DNA of 47,733 bases from Myxococcus llanfairpwllgwyngyllgogerychwyrndrobwllllantysiliogogogochensis. Lineage in GTDB: Bacteria > Myxococcota > Myxococcia > Myxococcales > Myxococcaceae. A model generated the notes under the pieces. That model saw nothing but the letters and a program-made list of their open reading frames with translations. It ran no database searches and was not told the origin of the DNA. Both the position numbers and the translations under genes were made by a program. Positions within the stretch are counted from its first letter, which is position 1. Every line of letters starts with the position of its first letter. The stretch spans positions 1 to 47,733 of the forward strand of contig NZ_VIFM01000064.1 in the NCBI RefSeq assembly GCF_006636215.1, written 5' to 3'. Shown here piece after piece: positions 1-11,362 of this stretch.

Positions 1-24
1 TAAGAGACACGCCCTGGTGCTCCC

Positions 25-3000
25 ATGTCCTCAACGTCTCCTCGCCGGGCCAGCAGTCGCGCCATCTTGCGTCTGCAGTGGCTGCTCCCCCTGTTGTGGA
101 TGGTGTCCTCGAGTCAGGGCGCGGCGGCCCCCATCCTGCGCCACACGGCGAACCAGCGCGGCGACCTCCTGATGGTGGGCAACACGCTCGCCCACGACTG
201 CGCCTCCGGTGTGCCGGCGCCGCTGGTGGGGACGGTGGGGAGCTGCGGGTCGAACACCTCGGATGACGCGGTGGACGTCTACTGGACCCTCCAATCAGGC
301 GTGGCGACCGCGAACACCTCCGTGAGCCCCACCAATGCCCGGAGCCGCGCCGCGCTCAGCATCCCCACCGGCGCCATCGTGACGTATGCGCGGCTGTACT
401 GGGCCGCGCACCTGTCCACCACCACGTCGCAGCGGACCCCGGACACCACCGCGGAGTTCAGCCGCCCCGGGGTCTTCACGCAGCAGCTGACGGCGGACGT
501 CGCGCACAGCTACGCCCCGAGCAATCGCTACATCTACGAGTCCTCCGCGGACGTCACCAGCCTGGTCGCCGCCCACGGCACGGGCGTCTACGAGGTGAGC
601 GGCGTGGACGCCGTGCCGCTCGCCAACCTCAACAGCATGGACCCGTTCAGCGCGTGGGCGCTGGTGGTCTTCTACCGGCACCCCGACTCGCCCATTCGCA
701 ACCTGGCGCTCTTCGATGGCATCGATTACGTCAGCAGCGGCAACCCCCAGACGGTGACGCTGTCGGGCTTCACCGTCCCGCCGTCCGGCTTCGATGCCAA
801 GCTGGGCGTGCTGGCCTTCGAGGGTGACGCCACGCGCACAGGCGACCAGTTCCTCGTCAATGGCGTGAGCATCTCCGACGCCGCCAACCCCGCGAACAAC
901 TTCTTCAACGGCACGCGCTCCGTGCTCGGCACGCCCTCCACGCACGCCAATGACCTGCCCCGCCCGACGGGCGCGCAGGCGAGCATGTCGGGGGTGGACA
1001 TGGACGTGGTGGACATCACCCACCGCGTGACGGGGGGCGCCACGTCGATGTCGCTCACCGCCACGTCCACGGGTGACTCGTACATCCTCGGCGCGTTCGC
1101 GACGTCCATCGCCACGCTCCGACCGGACTTCACCAACACCTACAAGACCGCGACGGCGGTGAACCCGCGCGCGGATGGCTCGCTGCGCGGAGGCGACGTC
1201 ATCGAATACAGCATCGTCACCACCAACACGGGCGACGACGTCAGCATCGAGACCGTCTTCACGGACCCGCTGCCCGCCCAGCTCACCTTCCAGCCGGGCT
1301 CGCTGCGGATTGTCTCCGGCCCCAACGCGGGCGTGCTGACGGACGCCCCGGGCGACGACGTGGGTGAGGTCAGCGCGGCGGGCGTCATCACGGTCCGGCT
1401 CGGCACCGGCGCGACGGCCACGCTGGGGGGCACCCTGCAGCTTCAACAGAGCACCACCGTCCGCTTCCGCGCCGTGGTGAAGGCCTCTGCCTCCGGAGTC
1501 ATCGCCAACCAGGCCACCCTCACCGCCGCGGGCGAGCGAGGCGCTCCCGCCAGCTCCGCCACCAGCTCCCCCTCGTCGAACACCACCGGTCCGACGACCA
1601 TCACCGTGTCCGTCCCGGATGCGCCCGTGGTGACGGCCCCGGCGAATGGAAGCACCGTGGCGACGAGCACGCCCGTCTTCTCCGGTACGGCCGAGCCGGG
1701 CAGCACCGTCAGCGTGGTGGTCGACGGCGTCGTCGTCTGCACCGCCCCCGCCCATGCGACCACGGGCGACTGGTCCTGCACCAGCATCGCGCTCTCCGAG
1801 GGCGCGCACACCGCCACGGTGACGGCCAGCGACCCGGCAGGCAACGTCAGTCCGCCCACCCAGGTGGACTTCACCATCGACACCCTCGTGCCTGACACGA
1901 GCATCGTCACCGGGCCCACGGGCGCGGTGGCCTCCAACAGCGCGTCCTTCACCTTCGCCTCCAACGAGAGCCCCGTCACCTACGCGTGCAGCCTGGATGG
2001 CGCGGCCTTCGCGCCTTGTGCCTCGCCGGCGACCTTCGGTTCCCTGGCCCAGGGCAATCACACCCTCGCGGTGCGCGCCGTGGACGCGGTGGGCAACATG
2101 GACCCGACGCCGGCCACCCGCGCGTGGAGCGTGGACACCGTCGCGCCGGACACCACCATCGTCAGCGGCCCGTCCGGACTGACGAACTCCGCCAGCGCCA
2201 CGTTCACCTTCGGCTCCAACGAGGCGTCGGTGACGTACCAGTGCGCGCTCGACGGCGCGACCTTCGCGTCCTGCCCGAGCCCCGCGACGTTCTCCGGCCT
2301 GTCACAAGGCAGCCACACCTTGCTGGTGCGTGCGGTGGACGGCGCGAGCAACGCGGACTCCTCACCCGCCAGCCGGACGTGGACCGTGGACACGGTGGCG
2401 CCGGACACCACCATCGTCAGCGGACCGTCCGGTGCAACGAACTCCGCCAGCGCCACCTTTGCATTCAGCTCCACCGAAGGCTCCATTGCCTACGAGTGCA
2501 GCCTCGACGGGGCGACCTTCACCTCCTGCTCGACGCCCGCGACGTACAACACCCTCTCCCAGGGCAATCACACGCTGGCGGTTCGCGCTCGCGATACGGC
2601 GGGCAACGTGGACCCGACGCCGGCCACCCGCTCGTGGAGCGTGGACACGGTGGCGCCGGACACCACCATCGTCACCGGTCCGTCGGGGACGACGAACTCC
2701 ACCAGCGCGACGTTCACCTTCACGTCCAGCGAGACGCCGGTGACGTTCGAGTGCGCCCTCGATGGCGCGAGCTTCACCGACTGCTCGACGCCCGCGACCT
2801 ACGACACCCTCTCCCAGGGCAGCCACACCCTGGCGGTGCGCGCCCGTGACGCCACGGGCAACCTCGACGCCACTCCCGCGACCCGGACCTGGACGGTGGA
2901 CACGGTGGCTCCGGAGACGTCCTTCACCAGCACTCCGCCGTCCTCTTCCAATTCGGCGATGGCTTCCTTCGACTTCACCTCCAACGAGAGCAGCGTGGCG

Positions 3001-6000
3001 TTCGAGTGTCGGCTGGATGGTGAGGTGCTGTTCACTCCCTGCACCAACCCGCAGGCCTTCCCGGCACTGGCGCAAGGCAGTCACACGCTGCAGGTCCGCG
3101 CGGTGGACTCCGCGGGCAACGTGGACCCGACGCCCGCGACGTACACGTGGACCATCGACACGTCCGCGCCGGACACCACCCTCTCTGGCGGCCCCACGGG
3201 GACGACGGCGGCGACCAGTGCGACGTTCTCCCTCGCCTCCACCGAAAGCCCGGCGAGGTTCGAGTGCTCGCTCGATGGTGCGACCTTCGTTTCCTGCACG
3301 AGCCCCGTGACACACACGGACCTCGTGGATGGCGCTCACACCTTCGCGGTGCGCGCGGTGGATGCCGCCGGCAACATGGACCCGACGCCGGCCACCCGCA
3401 CGTGGACGGTGGACACCACGCCCCCCGAGACATCCTTCACCAGCACCCCGGCGCCCGTGGCCAGCTCCGCGACGGCCACCTTCGGCTTCAGCTCCAATGA
3501 GACGCAGGTGACCTATGAGTGCTCGCTCGACGGCGCGACCTTCGCCACCTGCGCCACCCCACAGCCCTTCCCCGGGCTCCAGGACGGCCCTCACACCCTG
3601 GCGGTCCGCGCCCGCGACGCCGTGGGCAACGTGGATGCGTCGCCCGCGACGTATGCGTGGAGCATCGACACGTCCGCTCCGGACACCACCATCGTCACCG
3701 GCCCGTCCGCGCTGACGAACAGCGCCGACACGACGTTCTCGTTCGATGCCTCGGAGTCAGGCGTGACGTACGAGTGCTCGCTCGACAGTGCGACCTTCGC
3801 CACCTGCGCGAACCCCGCGAGCTTCGGGTCCCTGACGGACGGAAGCCACACCCTGGCGGTCCGCGCTCGCGACGGCGCGGGCAACACGGACGCGACGCCC
3901 GCCACCCGGACCTGGACGGTAGACACCACGCCGCCCGACACCATCCTGACGAGCCAGCCAGCCTCCATCACCAACACCACCTCCGCCACGTTCGGCTTCG
4001 GAAGTGACACGGACCCGGTGACCTACGAATGCGCGCTGGACGGGCCGGCGTTCACCGCCTGCGCTCATCCCGAGACGTTCCAGGGACTGGCCCAGGGCAG
4101 CCACACGCTGGCCGTGCGCGCTCGTGATGCGGCCGGCAATGTGGACCCGACGCCCGCGACCTATGCGTGGACGGTGGACACCACCGCGCCGGATGCGCCC
4201 GAAATCGATGTGCCCGCCAATGGTGTCGTGGTGCCCACGCGGCAGCCCGCCATCTCCGGCACCGCGCAGCCGGGAACCCTGTTGACGGTGACGGTGGATG
4301 GCTCCGTGCTGGGCACGGCTCCCGTGAACGCGCAGGGCGAATGGACCTTCACCCCGGCCACCCCGCTGGGCCAGGGACCGCACACCGCGACGGCCACGGC
4401 CACGGACGCCGCGGGCAACGAGAGCGATGCCAGCGCGCCCACGAGCTTCACCGTGGACACCGAGGCGCCGGAAGCCCCCGTCATCAGCGCACCCGCCAGC
4501 GGCGCCACCATCGCCACCGCGACGCCTGTCTTCGAAGGCACCGCCGAGCCCTTCGCCCAGGTCACGGTGGTGGTGGACGGCGACGTGGTGGGCACCGTGA
4601 CGGCGGACATCGACGGCCACTGGAGCCTCCCCAGCCCGGACACCCTGGCGGAAGGCCCTCACACCGTGGAGGCCACCGCGACAGACTCCGCGGGCAACAC
4701 CAGCGAGGACACGTCACACGACTTCGCCATCGACCTGTCCGCGCCGGAGACCTTCATCGACTCCGGTCCGCAGTCCTTCACTCGCGAGACGTCCGCCGCC
4801 TTCGTGCTGCGCATGGAGAACGGCGGCATCCGCTTCGAGTGCCGCCTGGACGGCGCGGCCTTCACGGACTGCACCAGCCCGGTGGCGTTCAGCGGCCTGG
4901 CGGAAGGAAGCCACACCCTGGCGGTGCGCGCGGTCAACGGCCTGGGGACCGCCGACGCTACGCCCGCGACCTACGCATGGACGGTGGACCGGACGGCGCC
5001 CGTGTCGCCCACCGTCGTCTCGCCCGCGAGCGGCACCGTGGTGGGCACCGCGACGCCGACCCTCGTGGGCACGGCTGAGCCCAACAGCCACGTCTACCTT
5101 GAGGTGGGGACCGCCACGTATGGCCCCGTCCCCGTGAATGGAGCCGGCGACTGGACCTTCGCCCTTCCGGTGGAGCAGCCCGAAGGCCCCGTCACCGTCT
5201 CCGCCACCGGCGTGGACGCCGCGGGCAACAGCTCCGGTGCGACGTCCCATGGGTTCTTCATCGACCTGACGGGGCCCGAGACGTTCATCGACTCCGGTCC
5301 AGCGCGGCTCACGCGCGAGACGTCGGCCTCATTCGAGCTGCGCTCCGAGGGTGGCGCGGTGGGCTATCAGTGCAGCCTGGACGGTGCCGCCTTCGCGACG
5401 TGTGACTCTCCACTGGACCAGACCGGACTTGTGGATGGCGACCACCTGCTGCTCGTGCGCGCCGTGGACGCCGTGGGCAACGTGGACCCGACGCCGGCCG
5501 AGTACGCCTGGCGAGTGGACACGACGGAGCCGGACACCCTCGTCACCTCGGGCCCCGCGCTCCTCACCGACGAGTCCTCGGCGACGTTCGAGTTCGCCTC
5601 CAGCGAGCCCGACTCCACTTTCGAGTGCAGCGTGGACGGCGCGACCTATGCGGCGTGCACCAGCCCGGTCACCTTCGAGGGCTTCACGGAAGGCGAGCAC
5701 ACGCTGGCGGTCCGCGCAGTGGACGCGGCGGGAAATGTCGACGGCTCGCCCGCCTCGCACACGTGGACGGTGGACCTGACGCCTCCGAATGCCCCGGTCA
5801 TCACCGCGCCTGCCCCGAGCGCCGTTCTCGCGGATGGCACCGTGACGCTCACCGGCTCGGCCGTCGGCGCGGAGACGGTGCTCGTGACGGTGGGAAGCAC
5901 GACCCACGGCCCCATCCCCGTGGACTCCAGTGGCCACTGGACCTTCACGCTCCCCTTCACGCTGGCGGATGACACGTACACCGCCGTCGTCACGGCGACG

Positions 6001-8304
6001 GATGCCGCGGGCAACACCAGCGCCGCGACGAGCGTCACCTTCACGGTGGACACCACTGCGCCGGACACCGCCATCGACAGCGGCCCGGAGGCCCTGACGA
6101 ACGAAGTGCTCGCGGCCTTCGTCTTCTCGTCGAACGAGGCCTCGGTGACCTATGAGTGCAGCCTGGACAGCGCGGCCTTCGCGCCGTGCACTGTCCAGGA
6201 TGAGGCCGGCCCCCTCGCGGACGGCGCGCACACGCTGGCGGTCCGCGCGGTGGATGCGGCGGGCAATCGGGACGCTTCGCCGGCCACACACACGTGGACG
6301 GTGGACACCGAGGCTCCTGCGGTCGCCATCACCTTCCCTGCCCAGGGCGCGGTGCTGGACACCGCGGCGGTGACGTACTCCGGCACGGCGGAGGCAGGCA
6401 GCACGGTGACGGTGGTGGCGGACGGCTTCACCCTCGACTCCTTCGCCGTGGGCAGCTCGGGAGTGTGGACGCTCCCGGGTGGCTCGCCGCTCGCCGACGG
6501 CACGCACACGGTCTCCGTCACGGCGACGGACGCCGCGGGCAACACCAGCACCGTGGTGACGCACACGTTCAACGTGGACGCGCAGCCGCCAGAGACAAGC
6601 TTCACCCAGACGCCTCCCGCGCTGACACGCCAGGAAGCGGCCACGTTCGGATTCGGCTCGGATGAGCCCGCGGTGACGTATGAGTGCAGCCTGGACGGCG
6701 CGACCTTCGCGGCCTGCACGAACCCGGTGGAGCTGCTCGGCCTGACCGACGGCGAGCACACGCTGAAGGTCCGGGCCCGGGACGAGGATGACAACGTGGA
6801 CCCGACGCCGGCGTCCTTCACGTGGACGGTGGACACCCTGGCGCCGGACACCTTCATCGCGAGCGGCCCTCCACTCACGGAGGCCCCTGCCCTGGCGGTG
6901 TTCGACCTCGACTCCAACGAGGCGGCCGTCACCTACGAGTGTGGCCTGGACGGAGCGGCCTACTTGCCATGCACGGACCCGGTCCGCTTCACCGACCTGG
7001 CGCTAGGGGCGCACACGCTGAACGTGCACGCCGTGGACGCGGCGGGCAACGTGGACGACACGCCGGCCACCTACGCTTGGGTGGTCACCGCCGACGCGGA
7101 TGGCGACGGACTGACGGACGCGGAGGAGCTCGTGCTGGGCACCGACCCGAACGACGCGGACACGGACAGCGACGGCCTGCCAGACGGCATCGAGGTGAAG
7201 GTCGCTGGGACGGACCCGCTCGACGACGACACGGATGATGACGGCCTGCTGGATGGCAACGAGGACGCCAACCACGACGGCGTCGTCGACGCGGGCGAGA
7301 CGGACCCGAAGAAGACGGACACCGACGGCGACCTGCTCGCGGACGGCCTGGAGCTGGGCCTCACCGAGCCCCAGGGCACGGGCACGGACCTGACGCGCTT
7401 CACGCCGGACACGGACCCGACGACTGTGACGAACCCGCTCAACCCCGACACGGATGGCGGCAGCGTGCGCGATGGCATCGAGGACGCCAACCACAACGGC
7501 CGGGTCGACTCGCGCGAGACGAATCCCCTGCGGCCCGAGGACGACCTCGACTCCGACCTTGACGGCATCGACGACGCGACGGAAATCGAACGGGGCCTGG
7601 ACCCACGCAACGCGGACACCGACTCCGACGGCGTTCCAGATGGCCTGGATGGACTCGCCGACACGGATGGTGATGGCGTCATCGACGCGCTGGACCCGGA
7701 CAGCGACAACGACGGGCTCATGGACGGCACGGAGATGGGCGTGACGCGGGAGAGCGCGCCGGCGGACACGGACCGTGACTCACCCCACTTCCGTCCCGAC
7801 ACGGACCCGAGCACCATCACCGACCCGAAGACCCCGGACACGGACGGTGACGGGTTGAGTGACGGCGAAGAGGATGCCGACCACAACGGCCGCGTCGATG
7901 CCACGGAGACGGCCCCGAACATCCCCGACACGGATGGGGACGGCCTGAGCGACGGCGTGGAGGTGAAGGGCAGCAACCCCACCGACCCGCTCAACGCCGA
8001 CACGGATGGCGACGGACTGGTGGACGGCGTGGAGGATGCCAACCACGACGGCGTCTTCGGCAACGGCGAGACGGACCCGAACAACGCGGACACCGACCTT
8101 GGTGGGGCCAGCGACGGCGAGGAAGCCTCCGGCGGCTCGAACCCACTGGACGGCAACGATGACTTCCTCATCGCGGGCCGTGGCTGCAGCACGGGCGGCA
8201 CGGGCACCTTCGCCCCGCTGGCGCTGCTGCTCCTCGCGCTGCCGTTGCTGAGCCGGCTTCACCGCGCCGGCGAACGGCGCACCCAGGACGTCCAGGCCCG
8301 CTGA
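25..8304 (+). CDS. Giant secreted Ig-repeat protein with DUF11-like domain, Ca-binding repeats and MYXO-CTERM-like tail
   Basis: A 2759-residue cell-surface protein. An Arg-rich start and hydrophobic stretch (about residues 12-35, ending near SSSQGAAA) looks like a signal peptide. Residues about 36-370 form a globular N-terminal region. Residues about 375-510 resemble a DUF11 domain ([14 protein letters not shown]). From about residue 530 to 2350 there are roughly 21 Ig-like repeats of about 85 residues. By my count 15 carry a [10 protein letters not shown]...[13 protein letters not shown] core and six are of a PVI.AP..G sort. Residues about 2355-2705 hold thrombospondin-3-like DxDxDGLxDG calcium repeats. 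The end has GRGCS, a Leu-rich membrane helix and Arg residues, like the MYXO-CTERM signal cut by myxosortases. Similar myxobacterial proteins are, from memory, sometimes named AgmC (gliding motility). I cannot verify that name, so no symbol is given. Only 24 bases precede the start, so its promoter is not visible. Confidence 0.9.
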   Translation: MSSTSPRRASSRAILRLQWLLPLLWMVSSSQGAAAPILRHTANQRGDLLMVGNTLAHDCASGVPAPLVGTVGSCGSNTSDDAVDVYWTLQSGVATANTSVSPTNARSRAALSIPTGAIVTYARLYWAAHLSTTTSQRTPDTTAEFSRPGVFTQQLTADVAHSYAPSNRYIYESSADVTSLVAAHGTGVYEVSGVDAVPLANLNSMDPFSAWALVVFYRHPDSPIRNLALFDGIDYVSSGNPQTVTLSGFTVPPSGFDAKLGVLAFEGDATRTGDQFLVNGVSISDAANPANNFFNGTRSVLGTPSTHANDLPRPTGAQASMSGVDMDVVDITHRVTGGATSMSLTATSTGDSYILGAFATSIATLRPDFTNTYKTATAVNPRADGSLRGGDVIEYSIVTTNTGDDVSIETVFTDPLPAQLTFQPGSLRIVSGPNAGVLTDAPGDDVGEVSAAGVITVRLGTGATATLGGTLQLQQSTTVRFRAVVKASASGVIANQATLTAAGERGAPASSATSSPSSNTTGPTTITVSVPDAPVVTAPANGSTVATSTPVFSGTAEPGSTVSVVVDGVVVCTAPAHATTGDWSCTSIALSEGAHTATVTASDPAGNVSPPTQVDFTIDTLVPDTSIVTGPTGAVASNSASFTFASNESPVTYACSLDGAAFAPCASPATFGSLAQGNHTLAVRAVDAVGNMDPTPATRAWSVDTVAPDTTIVSGPSGLTNSASATFTFGSNEASVTYQCALDGATFASCPSPATFSGLSQGSHTLLVRAVDGASNADSSPASRTWTVDTVAPDTTIVSGPSGATNSASATFAFSSTEGSIAYECSLDGATFTSCSTPATYNTLSQGNHTLAVRARDTAGNVDPTPATRSWSVDTVAPDTTIVTGPSGTTNSTSATFTFTSSETPVTFECALDGASFTDCSTPATYDTLSQGSHTLAVRARDATGNLDATPATRTWTVDTVAPETSFTSTPPSSSNSAMASFDFTSNESSVAFECRLDGEVLFTPCTNPQAFPALAQGSHTLQVRAVDSAGNVDPTPATYTWTIDTSAPDTTLSGGPTGTTAATSATFSLASTESPARFECSLDGATFVSCTSPVTHTDLVDGAHTFAVRAVDAAGNMDPTPATRTWTVDTTPPETSFTSTPAPVASSATATFGFSSNETQVTYECSLDGATFATCATPQPFPGLQDGPHTLAVRARDAVGNVDASPATYAWSIDTSAPDTTIVTGPSALTNSADTTFSFDASESGVTYECSLDSATFATCANPASFGSLTDGSHTLAVRARDGAGNTDATPATRTWTVDTTPPDTILTSQPASITNTTSATFGFGSDTDPVTYECALDGPAFTACAHPETFQGLAQGSHTLAVRARDAAGNVDPTPATYAWTVDTTAPDAPEIDVPANGVVVPTRQPAISGTAQPGTLLTVTVDGSVLGTAPVNAQGEWTFTPATPLGQGPHTATATATDAAGNESDASAPTSFTVDTEAPEAPVISAPASGATIATATPVFEGTAEPFAQVTVVVDGDVVGTVTADIDGHWSLPSPDTLAEGPHTVEATATDSAGNTSEDTSHDFAIDLSAPETFIDSGPQSFTRETSAAFVLRMENGGIRFECRLDGAAFTDCTSPVAFSGLAEGSHTLAVRAVNGLGTADATPATYAWTVDRTAPVSPTVVSPASGTVVGTATPTLVGTAEPNSHVYLEVGTATYGPVPVNGAGDWTFALPVEQPEGPVTVSATGVDAAGNSSGATSHGFFIDLTGPETFIDSGPARLTRETSASFELRSEGGAVGYQCSLDGAAFATCDSPLDQTGLVDGDHLLLVRAVDAVGNVDPTPAEYAWRVDTTEPDTLVTSGPALLTDESSATFEFASSEPDSTFECSVDGATYAACTSPVTFEGFTEGEHTLAVRAVDAAGNVDGSPASHTWTVDLTPPNAPVITAPAPSAVLADGTVTLTGSAVGAETVLVTVGSTTHGPIPVDSSGHWTFTLPFTLADDTYTAVVTATDAAGNTSAATSVTFTVDTTAPDTAIDSGPEALTNEVLAAFVFSSNEASVTYECSLDSAAFAPCTVQDEAGPLADGAHTLAVRAVDAAGNRDASPATHTWTVDTEAPAVAITFPAQGAVLDTAAVTYSGTAEAGSTVTVVADGFTLDSFAVGSSGVWTLPGGSPLADGTHTVSVTATDAAGNTSTVVTHTFNVDAQPPETSFTQTPPALTRQEAATFGFGSDEPAVTYECSLDGATFAACTNPVELLGLTDGEHTLKVRARDEDDNVDPTPASFTWTVDTLAPDTFIASGPPLTEAPALAVFDLDSNEAAVTYECGLDGAAYLPCTDPVRFTDLALGAHTLNVHAVDAAGNVDDTPATYAWVVTADADGDGLTDAEELVLGTDPNDADTDSDGLPDGIEVKVAGTDPLDDDTDDDGLLDGNEDANHDGVVDAGETDPKKTDTDGDLLADGLELGLTEPQGTGTDLTRFTPDTDPTTVTNPLNPDTDGGSVRDGIEDANHNGRVDSRETNPLRPEDDLDSDLDGIDDATEIERGLDPRNADTDSDGVPDGLDGLADTDGDGVIDALDPDSDNDGLMDGTEMGVTRESAPADTDRDSPHFRPDTDPSTITDPKTPDTDGDGLSDGEEDADHNGRVDATETAPNIPDTDGDGLSDGVEVKGSNPTDPLNADTDGDGLVDGVEDANHDGVFGNGETDPNNADTDLGGASDGEEASGGSNPLDGNDDFLIAGRGCSTGGTGTFAPLALLLLALPLLSRLHRAGERRTQDVQAR

Positions 8305-8322
8305 GCATCACCCTGGCGCTGA

Positions 8323-8360
8323 CGGATGACCTGCTCGACACGTATCGAGCAGGTCATCCG
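8323..8360. terminator. Perfect 16-bp stem, bidirectional terminator candidate
   Basis: Sixteen bases at 8323-8338 pair perfectly with 8345-8360 around a six-base loop. The hairpin lies 19 bases after the giant gene's stop. Its right arm covers the stop codon of the oppositely oriented HxlR gene. There is no strong T-tract, so intrinsic termination is inferred from position and stem strength. Confidence 0.6.
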
Positions 8361-8776
8361 CGGAGGCGCGGCCGCTCGTCCCCACTCGGGCGAGCAGGTG
8401 TGCCCGCCTTGCGCGCGCGGCTGGTCGCGGGTGGCACCGGCTCGTCGAGGGCGCGGAGTTCGTCAGCATGGAGACGGCCCCAGTCACAGAGCGCCCCCAC
8501 TATCGGCCGCAGGCTGAGCCCGAGCGCGGCGGCCGAATAGACGACACGCGGTGGCACCTCGGCGAACACCTCGCGGCGAACGACCCCGTGCGCCTCCATC
8601 TCCCGGAGCTGCTGCACCAGGACCTTCTGACTCACGCCAGGAATCACGCGCCGGAGCTCGGAGAGCCGCTGGGGTCCCTCGAAGAGGAAGTACAGGACGA
8701 AGACCTTCCAGCGGCCCCCAATCACCTTCAGCGCGCGCTCCGCGGGCACCAGCGGGAGCTCCTTCATGATGGGCAT
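8354..8776 (-). CDS. HxlR-family winged-helix transcriptional regulator
   Basis: A 140-residue HxlR-type DNA-binding protein. The family core is visible: IGGRWKVFVLYFLFEGPQRLSELRRVIPGVSQKVLVQQLREMEAHGVV, then the VYSAAALGLSLRPIV wing and an end-helix region. One feature is unusual: the Cys that many HxlR proteins carry near the N-terminus is absent before the first helix. The Arg-rich C-terminal tail after about residue 115 is longer than usual. Its start has a GAGG ribosome-binding site. It is divergent from a short-chain dehydrogenase across about 120 bases, the usual arrangement in which an HxlR protein controls the neighbouring reductase. The inducer is unknown. Its stop codon sits inside a strong hairpin shared with the convergent giant gene. 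Confidence 0.9.
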   Translation of the reverse strand: MPIMKELPLVPAERALKVIGGRWKVFVLYFLFEGPQRLSELRRVIPGVSQKVLVQQLREMEAHGVVRREVFAEVPPRVVYSAAALGLSLRPIVGALCDWGRLHADELRALDEPVPPATSRARKAGTPARPSGDERPRLRG

Positions 8777-8792
8777 GGTTACCTCTGGGTTC

Positions 8793-8815
8793 CTATGGAA
8801 CGAAGACGTCCGTAG
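8793..8815. promoter_or_regulatory. Imperfect inverted repeat, possible HxlR operator
   Basis: CTATGGAACG on the left pairs imperfectly with CGTCCGTAG on the right around AAGA. A smaller perfect repeat, GTTCC-TAT-GGAAC, overlaps at 8789-8801. The site lies in the divergent HxlR/SDR spacer, where an autoregulatory operator would be expected. It is a pattern only. Confidence 0.3.
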
Positions 8816-8898
8816 AGGGTGAAAAGGTCTGTAGTCGCCAGGAGGGAGCGTATGGACAATCCGTGCCAGAAATCACGCGACTCCTGAAAGGAATCTCC

Positions 8899-9675
8899 AT
8901 GTCCGTTGGCACGAAGCGATCCACCGCTCCCATTGCCCTCATCACCGGCGGAAGCCGAGGCCTCGGCCGAAGCACTGCGCTGGCCCTCGCGGACCGGGGA
9001 ATGGATATCATCGTGACCTACCGGACAGGCCACGACGAGGCGAACGACGTCGTCGCCTCCATCCGCGCCAAGGGACGCAACGCCGTCGCGCTTCATCTCG
9101 ACGTCGGCAAGACGGGGACCTTCGAGGCGTTCACCGCCGAAGTCCGCGAGGCGCTGAAGCAGACATGGTCTCGTGAGCGATTCGACGCCCTCGTCAACAA
9201 CGCCGGCATCGGCGGCTACTCGCCGTTCATCGAGACGTCCGAGGCCACCTTCGACGAGCTCGTCGCGGTGCACTTCAAGGGGCCGTTCTTCCTGACGCAG
9301 AAGCTGCTGCCGCTGATCTCCGACGGCGGGCGCATCGTCAACATGTCGACGGGACTCGCGCGCTACGTGTACCCCGGCTTCTCGACCTACGCCGCGGTCA
9401 AGGGGGCCGTCGAGGTGCTTACGCGGGCGCTCGCGGTGGAGCTGGGCGCGCGCCGCATCGCGGTAAACGTCGTGGCGCCTGGCGGAATCGCCACGGACTT
9501 CGGAGGTGGCGTCATGCGCGACCCCGAACTCCAGAAGACGGTCGCGGCCGAGACTCCGCTCGGGCGCGTCGGCGAACCCGAAGACGTCGCGGGCGTCATC
9601 GCGATGCTGCTCGCACCCGAAACCGGGTGGATGACCGGCCAGCGCGTCGAGGTCACCGGCGGATATCGCCTCTAG
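8899..9675 (+). CDS. Short-chain dehydrogenase/reductase (SDR), classical type
   Basis: A 258-residue NAD(P)-dependent oxidoreductase, the normal length for a classical SDR. Visible are the cofactor motif TGGSRGLG (residues 16-23), NNAG (100-103), catalytic Ser near 150, and Tyr164/Lys168 in YAAVK. The closing segment GWMTGQRVEVTGGYRL is typical of FabG-like SDRs. The chosen ATG has AAAGGA seven bases upstream. A GTG at 8863 in frame lacks a site and is less likely. The basic residue after the beta-2 strand (YRTGHDE) suggests NADPH preference, which is inference. The substrate cannot be told. It is probably regulated by the divergent HxlR gene. Confidence 0.93.
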   Translation: MSVGTKRSTAPIALITGGSRGLGRSTALALADRGMDIIVTYRTGHDEANDVVASIRAKGRNAVALHLDVGKTGTFEAFTAEVREALKQTWSRERFDALVNNAGIGGYSPFIETSEATFDELVAVHFKGPFFLTQKLLPLISDGGRIVNMSTGLARYVYPGFSTYAAVKGAVEVLTRALAVELGARRIAVNVVAPGGIATDFGGGVMRDPELQKTVAAETPLGRVGEPEDVAGVIAMLLAPETGWMTGQRVEVTGGYRL

Positions 9676-9749
9676 TCGGCGAGGCTGCCTCCACCCCATC
9701 AGCCCACACGGAAACACGGAGGCGCGCGCGTGAAGCTGAAGGGTGAGTC

Positions 9750-11147
9750 ATGATTCACTTGCCCCTCCCCTTTCCGTCCACTTATCGCGCCCAGGAACCC
9801 GGGCGCGCCTGCTTCCAGTGGACGGGGAGGCGGGACACAGCCTTGAATCAGCGCATGACGCGGAGATTCGGGGAGCGGCTGGTGCTGGAGGGCGTGCTGA
9901 CGCCGGAGCTGCTTTCCCGGGCGCTCGCCCATCAGCAGGAGACGGGCCAGAAGCTGGGTGAGTGCCTGGTCCGGCTGGGCGTGGACGAAACGCCGGTGCT
10001 CCGCCTGCTGGCACGGGAGCTCCAGACGCGCTTCGTCTCCACGGAGAAGCTGGCCCAGGCGAAGCTCGGCCCCGCGCTGCTGGAGCGGGTTCCCGTGCGG
10101 CTGGCGGAGGGCTTCGACTTCATGCCGCTGCGGCTGGACCCGGGGGTGCTCTGTGTCGCCATCGCGGAGCCCCAACGGCAGCGAGCGCTGGACGAGATTG
10201 CTCGCACGGTGGGCGTCACCCAGGTGCTGCCCTTCGTCGCGATTCGCAGGTCCATCCGCGCGGCCATCCGCAAGCACTACTACGCGGTCGCGGACGCCTT
10301 CGAGCACCCGCCGGAAGATGACGCCTGTCCCCACTGCGGCGCGCCGACGCTCCCCAAGGACTTCCAGTGTCCGCGCTGCGAGCTGCTGCTGGTGCGCCAC
10401 GTCGAGGACCTGCCTCCTCGCGACAACGTGTCGCTGGTGCGAGCCCTGCTGACACAGCCCGAGCGGAATGGAACCTCCGGGACACCCCAAGCCCCCCAGG
10501 CGGAGGCCACGCGCACCTCGTCGTTCGATGCACCCACGGGGGGAGCCAATGCGCGGCCGTTCATCGTGGGAGGGCTGAAGGTCGCGAACCTGAGGCTCAG
10601 CCCCTTCGAGGCGTACGTGCTGTCGCTGGTGGACGGCCACACCTCCCTGGCGGACCTGTCGCTCATCACCCAGCTCGCGGAGGTGGAGCTGCGCGCGCTC
10701 TTCGCGTCACTGGAGGAACGCGGAGTCACCAGGCTCTACGAGATACCGCCCCCGACGTCGCGAGCAGCCTCCGCCCGGGAAACCCCGTCGGAGGCAGTGG
10801 CCGCACCACCTCCGCCGCCGGTGGCTCGAGAGCCGGCGCCTCGCGCGGAGGACGCGAACGAGGATGTGCTCCAGCGCGTCATCCGGATGGAACAGGAAGG
10901 CCGGTGGGCCGAGGCCGTCGAACTGCTGGAGCGGGGCATCGGCCTGCTGCCATCACCCGCGCCGCTCTACAACCGGCTGGGGATGATCGTCCTGAACCAC
11001 CACCGCGACTACGAGCGCGCCACGGCCCTGTTCCAGAAGGCATCGGACCTGGCGCCGGAGAACAACCTCTACACGATGAACCTGTACTCAGTGATGTGCC
11101 TTCTGGCGGATGCCACCAACGCGGGCCAGAAGAAGGCGCGACGCTGA
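9750..11147 (+). CDS. GspE N-terminal-domain protein with zinc ribbon and TPR
   Basis: A protein of up to 465 residues that begins with a type II secretion/MshE N-terminal-like domain (FGERLVLEGVLTPELLSRALAHQQETGQKLGECLVRLG, then the FDFMPLRLDPGVLCVAIAEP strand region). It has no ATPase motifs, so it is not a secretion motor. A CPHCGAP...CPRCE zinc ribbon follows, then an LSPFEAYVLSLVDGHTSLADL winged-helix-like module. A Pro-rich linker leads to a C-terminal TPR pair (RWAEAVELLERGIGLLPSPAPLYNRLG). The ATG at 9750 has an AAGGGTGAG ribosome-binding site. The conserved-looking part begins at Met36 (9855), so the true start could be there. In myxobacteria such GspE-N modules often occur in regulatory or motility proteins, and the function here is unknown. 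Confidence 0.8.
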   Translation: MIHLPLPFPSTYRAQEPGRACFQWTGRRDTALNQRMTRRFGERLVLEGVLTPELLSRALAHQQETGQKLGECLVRLGVDETPVLRLLARELQTRFVSTEKLAQAKLGPALLERVPVRLAEGFDFMPLRLDPGVLCVAIAEPQRQRALDEIARTVGVTQVLPFVAIRRSIRAAIRKHYYAVADAFEHPPEDDACPHCGAPTLPKDFQCPRCELLLVRHVEDLPPRDNVSLVRALLTQPERNGTSGTPQAPQAEATRTSSFDAPTGGANARPFIVGGLKVANLRLSPFEAYVLSLVDGHTSLADLSLITQLAEVELRALFASLEERGVTRLYEIPPPTSRAASARETPSEAVAAPPPPPVAREPAPRAEDANEDVLQRVIRMEQEGRWAEAVELLERGIGLLPSPAPLYNRLGMIVLNHHRDYERATALFQKASDLAPENNLYTMNLYSVMCLLADATNAGQKKARR

Positions 11148-11325
11148 GGGGAATGGAGCGAACGAATACAGCGGGTGAGTCGTACTGCTGGGCGATCAGC
11201 GCGGTGTGACTGGGGCGGCAACCTGGCACCCACCGAGCTTGGTGGTGGGAATCGGATAGGGATTGAACACACCATTCGAGGATGGCTCGGGTAGGGCGCA
11301 ACCCGACATGTCACAGAAATGTTCG

Positions 11326-11352
11326 GATAACATTCAAATCGGGCGTGTTATC
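11326..11352. promoter_or_regulatory. Short inverted repeat upstream of lipoprotein gene
   Basis: GATAAC at 11326-11331 and GTTATC at 11347-11352 form perfect inverted arms in an AT-richer patch ending 10 bases before the lipoprotein start. This could be an operator or a leader hairpin. Nothing further supports it. Confidence 0.25.
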
Positions 11353-11362
11353 TTCCACGGCC

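Noticed and set aside
7090..8160. DG-rich repeats as a separate RTX-type toxin
   Set aside because: The pattern is DxDxDGLxDG (thrombospondin-3 like), not the GGxGxDxLx nonapeptide of RTX toxins, and it is part of the single giant frame.
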